Shown: positions 1 through 13,300 of the stretch, piece by piece | Numbering within the stretch: the stretch's first letter is position 1 | How the letters are laid out: the number at the start of each line of letters is the position of its first letter | DNA from: Cylicocyclus nassatus | Taxonomy: Eukaryota; Nematoda; Chromadorea; Rhabditida; Strongylidae | Length of the DNA stretch: 64,000 nt | Reading direction: 5' to 3' | NCBI GenBank assembly: GCA_958299035.1 | Contig: CATQJL010000305.1 | Coordinates: 34,423,733 to 34,487,732 of the forward strand | Program-made: the position numbers and the translations under genes | Notes under the pieces: generated by a model | Told to the model about the DNA's origin: nothing | Databases searched by the model: none | What the model saw: the letters and a program-made list of their open reading frames with translations, nothing else

Positions 1-508
1 CTTCTTTCCTTCCCACACCATTGTGTCTTTCTTCCCGTTCACCAGTCATAGATTATCATTTTACTGACAGTTACTAGTAATCCGCCCCATGGGCGCGCAG
101 TGCGTGCTCATATGTATGACAAAGGACAAAGGCGTAATATCTTTGGACGCGAACGTTACCTTGTTAGCCGCAGAGCGCATGAGGGGCAGGATTTACAACG
201 GTGAAGATACGCGTGCGTCGCGTTCGCTCCCGCGAAACTAATACTGCTTCTGCGTCTTCGTCATGCGTAGCCTTTACGGTTGCAAACAACTCGCGCATAA
301 TCATTGCAACGCATTGAATTTTCGAAAAATATTAGACAGATTCGGCAAAGTGGCATTTTGCTACACTCCTGTAGTATCCATACAAAGTGTTACCAACAGT
401 TAATCAATGTGATGTTATCAACCCACTGAGTGATCCATCTAAACAAACGTTTAAGAACCAAATATCCATTATATCTACCGTATCCACATAGGCCATAGTT
501 GATCTATA
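1..508. other. No gene seen
   Basis: I see no convincing open frame, RNA gene or repeat boundary in this stretch. It is moderately AT-rich and runs up to the TA dinucleotide in which the fold-back element at 509 is inserted. Confidence 0.5.
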
Positions 509-1379
509 CAGGGTGTCCGTAAAGTATGTATGCACTGTTTGATCGTTAATATCTCCGTTCCCAGGGGGTCTTTTGCCGAGCTTTAAGCACCATACTGTAG
601 AGCTGGCTTCAACTTAGATTTACAGTATGAAGCGTATCGCCGGTCTCCTCTCATTACTGTAGGATTACGGTAGGAACTTCAAAGAGGGTTCTGAGCCATG
701 AAAGGCCATATTTTGCTTCAGAAAGGAAACAAAACAGCCTGAAAACTTTTACACTAGGCTAATTAGAGTTGCTGATTATAACTGTAAAGTTCCCAACTTA
801 TTATGATGCTTCATTGAAGAGTTATGCCAGGTAAGAGGTAGCGGCCATTTTTTCAATGTTCCTAAAAAGTGCGTTTACACCGTTTAGAAAGCTTCGCAAT
901 CTTGTGAATAGTTGAGTATTGAACTCAGCGTCCATAAAAACCCTATTACACAAGTTTTCACATTTTTTTGAAAAATTTTGAAACGACAGCTTTTCCACAT
1001 TGACACCATATGTTTCAAGTTTCTACCGTAATCCTACAGTAACAATGAGTGATCGCTGATTCGCTCTATACTGTAAATCTAAGTTGAAGCCAGCTCTACA
1101 ACTTCACAATTAGAATCAGCAACTCTAATTAGCCTAGTGTAAAAGTTTTCAGGCTGTTTTGTTTCCTTTCTGAAGCAAAATATGGCCTTTCATGGCTCAA
1201 AACCCTCTTTGAAGTTCCTACCGTAATCCTACAGTAATTAGAGGAGACCGGCGATTCTCATACTGCAAATCTAAGTTGAAGCCAGTTCTACAGTATGGTG
1301 CTTAAAGCTCGGCAAAAGACCCCCTGGGAACGGAGATATTAACGATCAAACAGTGCATACATACTTTACGGACACCCTG
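509..1379. mobile_element. Long-TIR MITE, family A, copy 1
   Basis: The element begins CAGGGTGTCCGTAAAGTATG and ends with the reverse complement, flanked on both sides by TA, which looks like a TA target-site duplication. The two arms (about 509-785 and 1105-1379) are near-perfect inverted repeats. The centre (about 790-1100) has no coding capacity. Two related copies lie at 17481-18157 and 28429-29109. The TA duplication and length suggest a non-autonomous Tc1/mariner-type element. That class is an inference, as no transposase is present. Confidence 0.85.
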
Positions 1380-3250
1380 TATATTGGAGGATGCTCCTCG
1401 CGAGTTGAGTCGCGCCTTTCAAGGATCTTTTTAGTGTTTGCAGGAGGTTTTCTTCGTGTCCCAGGTTATCAAGTCAAAGGCCTAAGCTCCAAATGACTCT
1501 GTAAGACTGTGCTGCCGATGTTTGTTTAGAAGATATGAGGACAATTCGAACAACAGTTGCAACGAAGTGCGGCAACGCGAACGACGGATGCGACGTCGCA
1601 ACTTTTCTTTGCTTTGGTTTCAAAGAGAAAAACCTTAGTTTCAATAACGATGTGTACCGTATACAACATAGATACTTTTGAATACTATTTGGAATATGTT
1701 CTCACTCCTGTCTTTCAAGAAAGCACAAAAGTCCCTCTCAAGCAAGTCCCTACAAAATTCAAACACTTCGAATTCACTCAGAACTTTGAGTATGGAGCTT
1801 ATCTGACATGCTGATTACAGATGTGGCCCATAGGCTGCGGAATAAGGTCCCTTTGTAGGCTATCAGCTGGAAGTACGCTCTTTTTCACCGCGCGCGATTT
1901 CGCGGTCCGAAACGTGTTAATAAACTGTGAACCGAGATAAGGCGAAATTTCCACGAATTGCGAAGTTATTAGGTGGCGGTTTTTTGAGTTTGCGTCCTCT
2001 GCCACTTCGCCGCCTAAATTCGGCGGCCACTGCCTTCGCGGTTTTTTTCGCGAATCATAGATAGTATTGTACATTGCTTCGCAGCTCCCAGCTTCTTTGA
2101 AATCTTTTCAGGAACTTCTCTCTTGAGCCTTGCTGAATAAAATCATCTTTAGATTGACTTAGTGATTTGGCGAGCTACCGGATTAGAGATGTCATTTCTT
2201 TGCTATTTACCACAGCTTGAGGTTCCTGAATTGCGAAAGAATTGCTTGGTGTCATGGTCTTGCGATAGACTGATAAGCTACGCTTCGCCGCTATCTTCAT
2301 GGCACTATCTTTACATACTTTCATCATGATAACACGGTTCTACTCACATATACTAGAAACGTTGGATCCCATGGGATTATAACCTGTTGGGTCCTTTGTA
2401 AAAACAAGGTTTCTTAGTATTGCAATTGTGTCAATACGGAGCTCTTTGAAAAGCGTTGGCCTTCCTCATTAAGAATTCAGCGATGAAGAGAAGGGGAGAA
2501 TCTTTTTGAAAGGGCTAAAAAATTTGTCAGAGGACAAATTCCGGTTAAGATACAGTAGTAGGTTGTCCAAAGCTATAGCCCTTTTTAATTTCCTGTTATG
2601 ACAGCGCAAGGAGATCAAAACCAGAAATGCGTGAGAGATACTGTTCGGTAGAGCAAAGCAAGCTTTACAAGCAAGCATGCTTGCTTTTGCAACAAGTTTA
2701 ATAAAAGCAAAGTTTGGAACAAAGTTTAGAGTTTTGAATTTGAAAAAAAAGGAATCGGATTTCGTCCGGGAATCATGGATTTCCCGTGTACACATTTATA
2801 CTATCCAAATCAAACAGTAACGTATACAGTTGCTGCATTTCGAATAGAAATTGAGGGAACGTTTCGTATCAAACAATGCTGGGCCGTTCTTAGGCTTTGA
2901 CTATACGCTATCCTTGTTACCCGTCTTACTCGTGTTATGAGATAGTGTTACTCGTGTTACTATAATAGAATCACACTGTATTGGTGGTCATTTCACAACG
3001 TAACAACAACAAAAGCGCTAACACTAGTAACACTAATAACATGGGTACTGCGACCGTGACTAACTATCACAACCGAAATACAAAAAGAGCAGCATGCAAT
3101 GAACTCGTGGTGCTTGCCTTGTAGCGAGTGAATCACGACGATCAAATCGCGTGAATTCTGTCCGGGGCCTAAGGGACTTGAAGATTGAACTAAGGAAGTG
3201 CCGTTTGTACGGTCCTCTTTCTTTCATATCAAAAAATGATAAGCTAACAA
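1380..3250. other. Intergenic, no gene recognised
   Basis: Several frames of 60-110 codons are open on both strands (for example plus 1557-1814 and minus 2469-2795). None shows a known motif, a signal peptide or a splice-consistent neighbour, and they overlap in antisense. I treat them as chance frames. Confidence 0.5.
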
Positions 3251-3996
3251 GGGAACGATACTTAGTGTCCGTAGCCTTTTGAGATGAAATGTATACCAAC
3301 ACACTCGCCTTCGAACGCTGATTTCAAATCTGGTTTCCGTTTCTGCTGAGCGTTTCTCTGGAAGAAGTTATGAAGGATATTCGCGCCAAATTTGGCCTCC
3401 AGAGAAATGATAGGAACACCGTCACCGCCGGTAGTCGTGGTGTAGTGGCTAGTGCGTTAGCCTCACAAGCTGATGCAGGTGTAGGTTCAGATTCTTTTGT
3501 TTTTGAAAGCTATTAAGCTCCTTTTTGAGAATTAGATTTCCTCGAGGTAAATGCATGTACTTACTCGTTGAAAATTCAACAGGGATTCATTTTTATACGG
3601 GTGTTTCCTATATTTATTCCAAGAGGTGCCTATAAAAATGAAAATGAACGCAAAATGAATGCATGTTAACATGTTACCATGTTGGTGTCCTATATTTATT
3701 CCAAGAGGTGCCTATAAAAATGAAAATTAACGCAAAATGAATGCATGTTAACATGTTACCATGTTGGTGTTCCTATCGTACGTGCCTCGCGCGGCCAAAT
3801 TTGGCGCGAAAATCCTTCATAACTTCTTTCAAAGAAATGCTCAGCAGAAGCGTAAAACAGATTTGGAATCAGCGTTCGAAGGCGAGTGTATAGTCCCCAA
3901 GATGCTGATAAGCTGTAAGATCACTTATCATGGCTATACTGTCATCCTTGGTGTACATTTCATCTCAATAGGCCACGGACACTAAGTATAGTTCCC
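3251..3996. repeat. Imperfect large inverted repeat with internal tandem duplication
   Basis: The left arm (about 3251-3398) recurs in reverse complement at about 3792-3996. Shared blocks include GGCCAAATTTGGCGCGAA, the run ending in GGCGAGTG, and a block with ACGGACACTAAGTAT. Arm identity is clearly below 100 percent, so this is an old fold-back element. Between the arms an 82-bp segment is duplicated in tandem (about 3606-3687 and 3688-3769). A tRNA-like stretch lies between the left arm and the duplication. No TIR family was recognised. Confidence 0.65.
3434..3505 (+). pseudogene. Degenerate tRNA-like sequence (Val-CAC-like)
   Basis: GTCGTGGTGTAGTGGCTAG resembles a tRNA 5' end and A box. 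It is followed by a 5-bp anticodon-type stem (TTAGC / GCTGA) enclosing the 7-base loop CTCACAA, which would read CAC (Val). The B-box-like GGTTCAGATTC is imperfect, and neither the T stem nor the acceptor stem pairs properly. It is therefore at best a tRNA pseudogene or the tRNA-like head of a SINE, lying inside the inverted-repeat region. Confidence 0.3.
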
Positions 3997-4215
3997 ATGT
4001 AAGAGGGTCTTGTGGATGATGCACCGCAAACACTCGAGAATGGTCTTTTCTCTCAAATTTTCCAACACTGATATCGAGTTCACATCCAAGCAAAAGTTGT
4101 ATATGACTTCTTCTCCAATAACCTACACTTATCAAAGTCGAATGACTTGAAATGCTTCTTAACAATTATATTTCTCAAGACGAAGGAAGAGACTTAAAAA
4201 TAACTGATTTGATGT

Positions 4216-4221
4216 TTTATT
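4216..4221 (-). terminator. Polyadenylation signal of the giant mucin-like gene
   Basis: AATAAA is read on the minus strand about 92 nt downstream of the TAG that ends the mucin-like frame at 4313. Its position supports that TAG as the true end of the gene and not an error inside the repeat. Confidence 0.6.
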
Positions 4222-4312
4222 ATTCGCTGAATCCAGACCGTTAATTAAAGATAAGAATAATTGAAATATTGAATCACATTCATAGCATGAGCGTTCAACC
4301 TCTCGTCGTTGC

Positions 4313-7300
4313 CTATGTTCCAGATGTAGATGCTATCGCGGAGCTGCTCGTTTCTTGCTCACTTGTTGTTTCTGCGGCAGTGCTGGTCTCGACTACAGAG
4401 CTAGTTAGCGTCGAACCATTCGCTGTTTCTGCGGCAGTGCTAGTCTCGGCTGCAGAGCTAGTGAGCGTTGAACCACTCGTTGTTTCTTTGGCAATGCTAG
4501 TCTCGGCTGCAGAGCTAGTTAGCGTCGAACCGCTCGTTGTTTCTGCGGCAGAGCTGGTCTCGGCTGCAGAGCTAGTTAGCGTCGAACCGCTCGTTGTTTC
4601 TGCGCCAGTGCTGGTCTCGGCTGCAGTGCTAGTGAGCGTTGAACCACCCGTTGTTTCTTTGGCAATGCTAGTCTCGGCTGCAGAGCTAGTTAGCGTTGAA
4701 CCACTCGTTGTTTCTTCGGCAATGCTAGTCTCGGCTGCAGAGCTAGTTAGCGTCGAACCGCTCGTTGTTTCTGCGGCAGTGCTGGTCTCGGCTGCAGGGC
4801 TAGTTAGCGCCGAACCGCTCGTCGCTGCCTCTGTTCCAGATGTAGATGCTATCGTGGAGCTGCTCGTTTCTTGCTCACTCGTTGTTACTGCGGCAGTGCT
4901 GGTCTCGGCTGCAGAGCTAGTGAGCGTTGAAGCACTCGTTGTTTCTTCGGCAGTGCTGATCTCGGCTGGAGAGCTAATTAGCGTTGAACCACTCGTTGTT
5001 TCTTCGGTCGTGCTAATCTCGGCTGCAGAGCTAGTTAGCGTCCAACCACTCGTTGTTTCTGCGGCAGTGCTGGTCTCGGCTGCAGAGCTAGTGAGCGTTG
5101 AAGCACTCGTTGTTTCTTCGGCAGTGCTAGTCTCGTCTGCAGAGCTAGTGAGCGTTGAAGCACTCGTTGTTTCTTCGGCAGTGCTGATCTCGGCTGCAGA
5201 GCTAGTTAGGGTCCAACCACTCGTTGTTTCTGCGGCAGTGCTGGTCTCGGCTGCAGAGCTAGTGAGCGTTGAAGCACTCGTTGTTTCTGCGGCAGTGCTG
5301 GTCTCGGCTGCAGGGCTAGTGGGCGTTGAAGCACTCGTTGTTTCTGCGGCAGTGCTGGTCTCGGCTGCAGAGCTAGTGAGCGTTGAAGAACTCGTTGTTT
5401 CTGCGGCAGTGCTGGTCTCGGCTGCAGAGCTAGTGAGCGTTGAAGCACTCGTTGTTTCCTCGGTCGTGCTAATCTCGGCTGCAGAGCTAGTTAGGGTCCA
5501 ACCACTCGTTGTTTCTGCGGCAGTGCTGGTCTCGGCTGCAGAGCTAGTGAGCGTTGAAGCACTCGTTGTTTCTGCGGCAGTGCTGGTCTCGGCTGCAGGG
5601 CTAGTGGGCGTTGAAGCACTCGTTGTTTCTTCGGCAGTGCTGGTCTCCGCTGCAGAGCTAGTGAGCGTTGAAGCACTCGTTGTTTCTGCGGCAGTGCCGG
5701 TCTCTGCTGCAGAGCTAGTGAGCGTTGAACCGCTCGTCGTTGCCTCTGTTCCAGTTGTAGATGCTATCCTGGAGCTGCTTGTTTCTTGCTCACTCGTTGT
5801 TACTGCGGCAGTGCTAGTCTCGGCTGCAGAGCTAGTGAGCGTTGAAGCACTCGTTGTTTCTTCGGTCGTGCTAATCTCGGCTGCAGAGCTAGTTAGGGTC
5901 CAACCACTCGTTGTTTCTGCGGCAGTGCTGGTCTCGGCTGCAGAGCTAGTGAGCGTTGAAGCACTCGTTGTTTCTGCGGCAGTGCTGGTCTCGTCTGCAG
6001 AGCTAGTGAGCGTTGAAGCACTCGTTGTTTCTTCGGCAGTGCTGATCTCGGCTGCAGAGCTAGTTAGCGTCCAACCACTCGTTGTTTCTGCGGCAGTGCT
6101 GGTCTCGGCTGCAGTGCTAGTGAGCGTTGAACCACTCGTTGTTTCTGCGGCAGTGCTGGTCTCGGCTGCAGAGCTAGTGAGCGTTGAAGAACTCGTTGTT
6201 TCTGCGGCAGTGCTGGTCTCGGCTGCAGAGCTAGTGAGCGTTGAAGCACTCGTTGTTTCCTCGGTCGTGCTAATCTCGGCTGCAGAGCTAGTTAGGGTCC
6301 AACCACTCGTTGTTTCTGCGGCAGTGCTGGTCTCGGCTGCAGAGCTAGTGAGCGTTGAAGCACTCGTTGTTTCTGCGGCAGTGCTGGTCTCGGCTGCAGG
6401 GCTAGTGGGCGTTGAAGCACTCGTTGTTTCTTCGGCAGTGCTGGTCTCCGCTGCAGAGCTAGTGAGCGTTGAAGCACTCGTTGTTTCTGCGGCAGTGCCG
6501 GTCTCTGCTGCAGAGCTAGTGAGCGTTGAACCGCTCGTCGTTGCCTCTGTTCCAGTTGTAGATGCTATCCTGGAGCTGCTTGTTTCTTGCTCACTCGTTG
6601 TTACTGCGGCAGTGCTAGTCTCGGCTGCAGAGCTAGTGAGCGTTGAAGCACTCGTTGTTTCTTCGGTCGTGCTAATCTCGGCTGCAGAGCTAGTTAGGGT
6701 CCAACCACTCGTTGTTTCTGCGGCAGTGCTGGTCTCGGCTGCAGAGCTAGTGAGCGTTGAAGCACTCGTTGTTTCTGCGGCAGTGCTGGTCTCGGCTGCA
6801 GGGCTAGTGGGCGTTGAAGCACTCGTTGTTTCTTCGGCAGTGCTGGTCTCCGCTGCAGAGCTAGTGAGCGTTGAAGCACTCGTTGTTTCTGCGGCAGTGC
6901 CGGTCTCTGCTGCAGAGCTAGTGAGCGTTGAACCGCTCGTCGTTGCCTCTGTTCCAGTTGTAGATGCTATTCTGGAGCTGCTTGTTTCTTGCTCACTCGT
7001 TGTTACTGCGGCAGTGCTGGTCTCGGCTGCAGAGCTAGTGAGCGTTGAAGCACTCGTTGTTTCTGCGGCAGTGCTGGTCTCGTCTGCAGAGCTAGTGAGC
7101 GTTGAAGCACTCGTTGTTTCTTCGGCAGTGCTGATCTCGGCTGCAGAGCTAGTTAGCGTCCAACCACTCGTTGTTTCTGCGGCAGTGCTGGTCTCGGCTG
7201 CAGTGCTAGTGAGCGTTGAACCACTCGTTGTTTCTGCGGCAGTGCTGGTCTCGGCTGCAGAGCTAGTGAGCGTTGAAGAACTCGTTGTTTCTGCGGCAGT

Positions 7301-10300
7301 GCTGGTCTCGGCTGCAGAGCTAGTGAGCGTTGAAGCACTCGTTGTTTCCTCGGTCGTGCTAATCTCGGCTGCAGAGCTAGTTAGGGTCCAACCACTCGTT
7401 GTTTCTGCGGCAGTGCTGGTCTCGGCTGCAGAGCTAGTGAGCGTTGAAGCACTCGTTGTTTCTGCGGCAGTGCTGGTCTCGGCTGCAGGGCTAGTGGGCG
7501 TTGAAGCACTCGTTGTTTCTTCGGCAGTGCTGGTCTCCGCTGCAGAGCTAGTGAGCGTTGAAGCACTCGTTGTTTCTGCGGCAGTGCCGGTCTCTGCTGC
7601 AGAGCTAGTGAGCGTTGAACCGCTCGTCGTTGCCTCTGTTCCAGTTGTAGATGCTATCCTGGAGCTGCTTGTTTCTTGCTCACTCGTTGTTACTGCGGCA
7701 GTGCTAGTCTCGGCTGCAGAGCTAGTGAGCGTTGAAGCACTCGTTGTTTCTTCGGTCGTGCTAATCTCGGCTGCAGAGCTAGTTAGGGTCCAACCACTCG
7801 TTGTTTCTGCGGCAGTGCTGGTCTCGGCTGCAGAGCTAGTGAGCGTTGAAGCACTCGTTGTTTCTGCGGCAGTGCTGGTCTCGGCTGCAGGGCTAGTGGG
7901 CGTTGAAGCACTCGTTGTTTCTTCGGCAGTGCTGGTCTCCGCTGCAGAGCTAGTGAGCGTTGAAGCACTCGTTGTTTCTGCGGCAGTGCCGGTCTCTGCT
8001 GCAGAGCTAGTGAGCGTTGAACCGCTCGTCGTTGCCTCTGTTCCAGTTGTAGATGCTATTCTGGAGCTGCTTGTTTCTTGCTCACTCGTTGTTACTGCGG
8101 CAGTGCTAGTCTCGGCTGCAGAGCTAGTGAGCGTTGAAGCACTCGTTGTTTCTTCGGCAGTGCTGGTCTCCGCTGCAGAGCTAGTTAGCGTTGAACCACT
8201 CGTTGTTTCTTCGGTTGTGCTAATCTCGGCTGCAGAGCTAGTTAGCGTCCAACCACTCGTTGTTTCTGCGGCAGTGCTGGTCTCGGCTGCAGAGCTAGTG
8301 AGCGTTGAAGCACTCGTTGTTTCTTCGGCAGAGCTGGTCTCGGCTGCAGAGCTAGTGAGCGTTGAACCACTCGTTGTTTCTTCGGCAGTGCTGATCTCGG
8401 CTGCAGAGCTAGTTAGCGTCCAACCACTCGTTGTTTCTGCGGCAGTGCTGGTCTCGGCTGCAGTGCTAGTGAGCGTTGAACCACTCGTTGTTTCTTCGGT
8501 CGTGCTAGTCTCGGCTGCAGAGCTAGTGGGCGTTGAACCACTCGTTGTTTCTGCGGCAGTGCTGGTCTCGGCTGCAGAGCTAGTGAGCGTTGAAGCACTC
8601 GTTGTTTCTTCGGCAGTGCTAGTCTCGTCTGCAGAGCTAGTTAGCGTCGAACCGCTCGTTGTTTCTTCGGCAGTGCTGGTCTCCGCTGCAGAGCTAGTGA
8701 GCGTTGAAGCACTCGTTGTTTCTTCGGCAGTGCTGGTCTCGGCTGCAGGGCTAGTTAGCGTCCAACCACTCGTTGTTTCTGCGGCAGTGCTGGTCTCGGC
8801 TGCAGAGCTAGTGAGCGTTGAAGCACTCGTTGTTTCTTCGGCAGTGCTAGTCTCGTCTGCAGAGCTAGTTAGCGTCGAACCGCTCGTTGTTTCTGCGGCA
8901 GTGCTGGTCTCGGCTGCAGGGCTAGTGGGCGTTGAAGCACTCATTGTTTCTTCGGCAGTGCTGGTCTCCGCTGCAGAGCTAGTGAGCGTTGAAGCACTCG
9001 TTGTTTCTTCGGCAGTGCTGGTCTCGGCTGCAGGGCTAGTTAGCGTCCAACCACTCGTTGTTTCTGCGGCAGTGCTGGTCTCGGCTGCAGAGCTAGTGAG
9101 CGTTGAAGCACTCGTTGTTTCTTCGGCAGAGCTGGTCTCGGCTGCAGAGCTAGTGAGCGTTGAACCGCTCGTTGTTTCTTCGGCAGTGCTGATCTCGGCT
9201 GCAGAGCTAGTTAGCGTCCAACCACTCGTTGTTTCTGCGGCAGTGCTGGTCTCGGCTGCAGTGCTAGTGAGCGTTGAACCACTCGTTGTTTCTTCGGTCG
9301 TGCTAGTCTCGGCTGCAGAGCTAGTGGGCGTTGAACCACTCGTTGTTTCTGCGGCAGTGCTGGTCTCGGCTGCAGAGCTAGTGAGCGTTGAAGCACTCGT
9401 TGTTTCTTCGGCAGTGCTAGTCTCGTCTGCAGAGCTAGTTAGCGTCGAACCGCTCGTTGTTTCTTCGGCAGTGCTGGTCTCCGCTGCAGAGCTAGTGAGC
9501 GTTGAAGCACTCGTTGTTTCTTCGGCAGTGCTGGTCTCGGCTGCAGGGCTAGTTAGCGTCCAACCACTCGTTGTTTCTGCGGCAGTGCTGGTCTCGGCTG
9601 CAGAGCTAGTGAGCGTTGAAGCACTCGTTGTTTCTTCGGCAGTGCTAGTCTCGTCTGCAGAGCTAGTTAGCGTCGAACCGCTCGTTGTTTCTGCGGCAGT
9701 GCTGGTCTCGGCTGCAGGGCTAGTGGGCGTTGAAGCACTCATTGTTTCTTCGGCAGTGCTGGTCTCCGCTGCAGAGCTAGTGAGCGTTGAAGCACTCGTT
9801 GTTTCTTCGGCAGTGCTGGTCTCGGCTGCAGGGCTAGTTAGCGTTGAAGCACTCGTTGTTTCTTCCGCAGTGCTGGTCTCCGTTGCAGAGCTAGTGAGCG
9901 TTGAACCACTCGTTGTTGTCTCTGTTCCAGATGTATATGCTATCGTGGAGCTGCTCGTTTCTTGCTCACTCGTTGTTACTGCGGCAGTGCTAGTCTCGGC
10001 TGCAGAGCTAGTGAGCGTTGAACCACTCGTTGTTTCTTCGGTCGTGCTAGTCTCGGCTGCAGAGCTAGTTAGCGTCCAACCACTCGTTGTTTCTGCGGCA
10101 GTGCTGGTCTCGGCTGCAGAGCTAGTGAGCGTTGAACCACTCGTTGTTTCTTCGGTCGTGCTAGTCTCGGCTGCAGAGCTAGTTAGCGTCCAACCACTCG
10201 TTGTTTCTGCGGCAGTGCTGGTCTCCGCTGCAGAGCTAGTGAGCGTTGAAGCACTCGTTGTTTCTTCGGCAGTGCTGGTCTCGGCTGCAGGGCTAGTTAG

Positions 10301-13300
10301 CGTCCAACCACTCGTTGTTTCTGCGGCAGTGCTGGTCTCGGCTGCAGAGCTAGTGAGCGTTGAAGCACTCGTTGTTTCTTCGGCAGTGCTGGTCTCGGCT
10401 GCAGGGCTAGTTAGCGTCCAACCACTCGTTGTTTCTGCGGCAGTGCTGGTCTCGGCTGCAGAGCTAGTGAGCGTTGAACCACTCGTTGTTTCTTCGGTCG
10501 TGCTAGTCTCGGCTACAGAGCTAGTTAGCGTCCAACCACTCGTTGTTTCTTCGGCAGTGCTAGTCTCGTCTGCAGAGCTAGTTAGCGTCGAACCGCTCGT
10601 TGTTTCTGCGGCAGTGCTGGTCTCGGCTGCAGGGCTAGTGGGCGTTGAAGCACTCATTGTTTCTTCGGCAGTGCTGGTCTCCGCTGCAGAGCTAGTGAGC
10701 GTTGAAGCACTCGTTGTTTCTTCGGCAGTGCTGGTCTCGGCTGCAGGGCTAGTTAGCGTCCAACCACTCGTTGTTTCTGCGGCAGTGCTGGTCTCGGCTG
10801 CAGAGCTAGTGAGCGTTGAAGCACTCGTTGTTTCTTCGGCAGTGCTAGTCTCGTCTGCAGAGCTAGTTAGCGTCGAACCGCTCGTTGTTTCTGCGGCAGT
10901 GCTGGTCTCGGCTGCAGGGCTAGTGGGCGTTGAAGCACTCATTGTTTCTTCGGCAGTGCTGGTCTCCGCTGCAGAGCTAGTGAGCGTTGAAGCACTCGTT
11001 GTTTCTTCGGCAGTGCTGGTCTCGGCTGCAGGGCTAGTTAGCGTCCAACCACTCGTTGTTTCTGCGGCAGTGCTGGTCTCGGCTGCAGAGCTAGTGAGCG
11101 TTGAAGCACTCGTTGTTTCTTCGGCAGTGCTAGTCTCGTCTGCAGAGCTAGTTAGCGTCGAACCGCTCGTTGTTTCTGCGGCAGTGCTGGTCTCGGCTGC
11201 AGGGCTAGTGGGCGTTGAAGCACTCGTTGTTTCTTCCGCAGTGCTGGTCTCCGCTGCAGAGCTAGTGAGCGTTGAACCACTCGTTGTTGTCTCTGTTCCA
11301 GATGTATATGCTATCGTGGAGCTGCTCGTTTCTTGCTCACTCGTTGTTACTGCGGCAGTGCTAGTCTCGGCTGCAGAGCTAGTGAGCGTTGAACCACTCG
11401 TTGTTTCTTCGGTCGTGCTAGTCTCGGCTGCAGAGCTAGTTAGCGTCCAGCCACTCGTTGTTTCTGCGGCAGTGCTGGTCTCGGCTGCAGAGCTAGTGAG
11501 CGTTGAAGCACTCGTTGTTTCTTCGGTCGTGCTAGTCTCGGCTGCAGAGCTAGTTAGCGTCCAACCACTCGTTGTTTCTGCGGCAGTGCTGGTCTCCGCT
11601 GCAGAGCTAGTGAGCGTTGAAGCACTCGTTGTTTCTTCGGCAGTGCTGGTCTCGGCTGCAGGGCTAGTTAGCGTCCAACCACTCGTTGTTTCTGCGGCAG
11701 TGCTGGTCTCGGCTGCAGGGCTAGTGGGCGTTGAAGCACTCATTGTTTCTTCGGCAGTGCTGGTCTCCGCTGCAGAGCTAGTGAGCGTTGAAGCACTCGT
11801 TGTTTCTTCGGCAGTGCTGGTCTCGGCTGCAGGGCTAGTTAGCGTCCAACCACTCGTTGTTTCTGCGGCAGTGCTGGTCTCGGCTGCAGAGCTAGTGAGC
11901 GTTGAAGCACTCGTTGTTTCTTCGGCAGTGCTAGTCTCGTCTGCAGAGCTAGTTAGCGTCGAACCGCTCGTTGTTTCTGCGGCAGTGCTGGTCTCGGCTG
12001 CAGGGCTAGTGGGCGTTGAAGCACTCGTTGTTTCTTCCGCAGTGCTGGTCTCCGCTGCAGAGCTAGTGAGCGTTGAACCACTCGTTGTTGTCTCTGTTCC
12101 AGATGTATATGCTATCGTGGAGCTGCTCGTTTCTTGCTCACTCGTTGTTACTGCGGCAGTGCTAGTCTCGGCTGCAGAGCTAGTGAGCGTTGAACCACTC
12201 GTTGTTTCTTCGGTCGTGCTAGTCTCGGCTGCAGAGCTAGTTAGCGTCCAACCACTCGTTGTTTCTGCGGCAGTGCTGGTCTCGGCTGCAGAGCTAGTGA
12301 GCGTTGAACCACTCGTTGTTTCTTCGGTCGTGCTAGTCTCGGCTGCAGAGCTAGTTAGCGTCCAACCACTCGTTGTTTCTGCGGCAGTGCTGGTCTCCGC
12401 TGCAGAGCTAGTGAGCGTTGAAGCACTCGTTGTTTCTTCGGCAGTGCTGGTCTCGGCTGCAGGGCTAGTTAGCGTCCAACCACTCGTTGTTTCTGCGGCA
12501 GTGCTGGTCTCGGCTGCAGAGCTAGTGAGCGTTGAAGCACTCGTTGTTTCTTCGGCAGTGCTAGTCTCGTCTGCAGAGCTAGTTAGCGTCGAACCGCTCG
12601 TTGTTTCTGCGGCAGTGCTGGTCTCGGCTGCAGGGCTAGTGGGCGTTGAAGCACTCATTGTTTCTTCGGCAGTGCTGGTCTCCGCTGCAGAGCTAGTGAG
12701 CGTTGAAGCACTCGTTGTTTCTTCGGCAGTGCTGGTCTCGGCTGCAGGGCTAGTTAGCGTCCAACCACTCGTTGTTTCTGCGGCAGTGCTGGTCTCGGCT
12801 GCAGAGCTAGTGAGCGTTGAAGCACTCGTTGTTTCTTCGGCAGTGCTAGTCTCGTCTGCAGAGCTAGTTAGCGTCGAACCGCTCGTTGTTGTCTCTGTTC
12901 CAGATGTATATGCTATCGTGGAGCTGCTCGTTTCTTGCTCACTCGTTGTTACTGCGGCAGTGCTAGTCTCGGCTGCAGAGCTAGTGAGCGTTGAACCACT
13001 CGTTGTTTCTTCGGCAGTGCTGATCTCGGCTGCAGAGCTAGTTAGCGTCGAACCGCTCGTTGTTGTCTCTGTTCCAGATGTATATGCTATCGTGGAGCTG
13101 CTCGTTTCTTGCTCACTCGTTGTTACTGCGGCAGTGCTAGTCTCGGCTGCAGAGCTAGTGAGCGTTGAACCACTCGTTGTTTCTTCGGTCGTGCTAGTCT
13201 CGGCTGCAGGGCTAGTTAGCGTCCAACCACTCGTTGTTTCTGCGGCAGTGCTGGTCTCGGCTGCAGAGCTAGTGAGCGTTGAAGCACTCGTTGTTTCTTC

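Noticed and set aside
3434..3505. Functional tRNA-Val gene
   Set aside because: The acceptor and T stems do not pair and the B box is imperfect. It is kept only as a low-confidence tRNA-like pseudogene.
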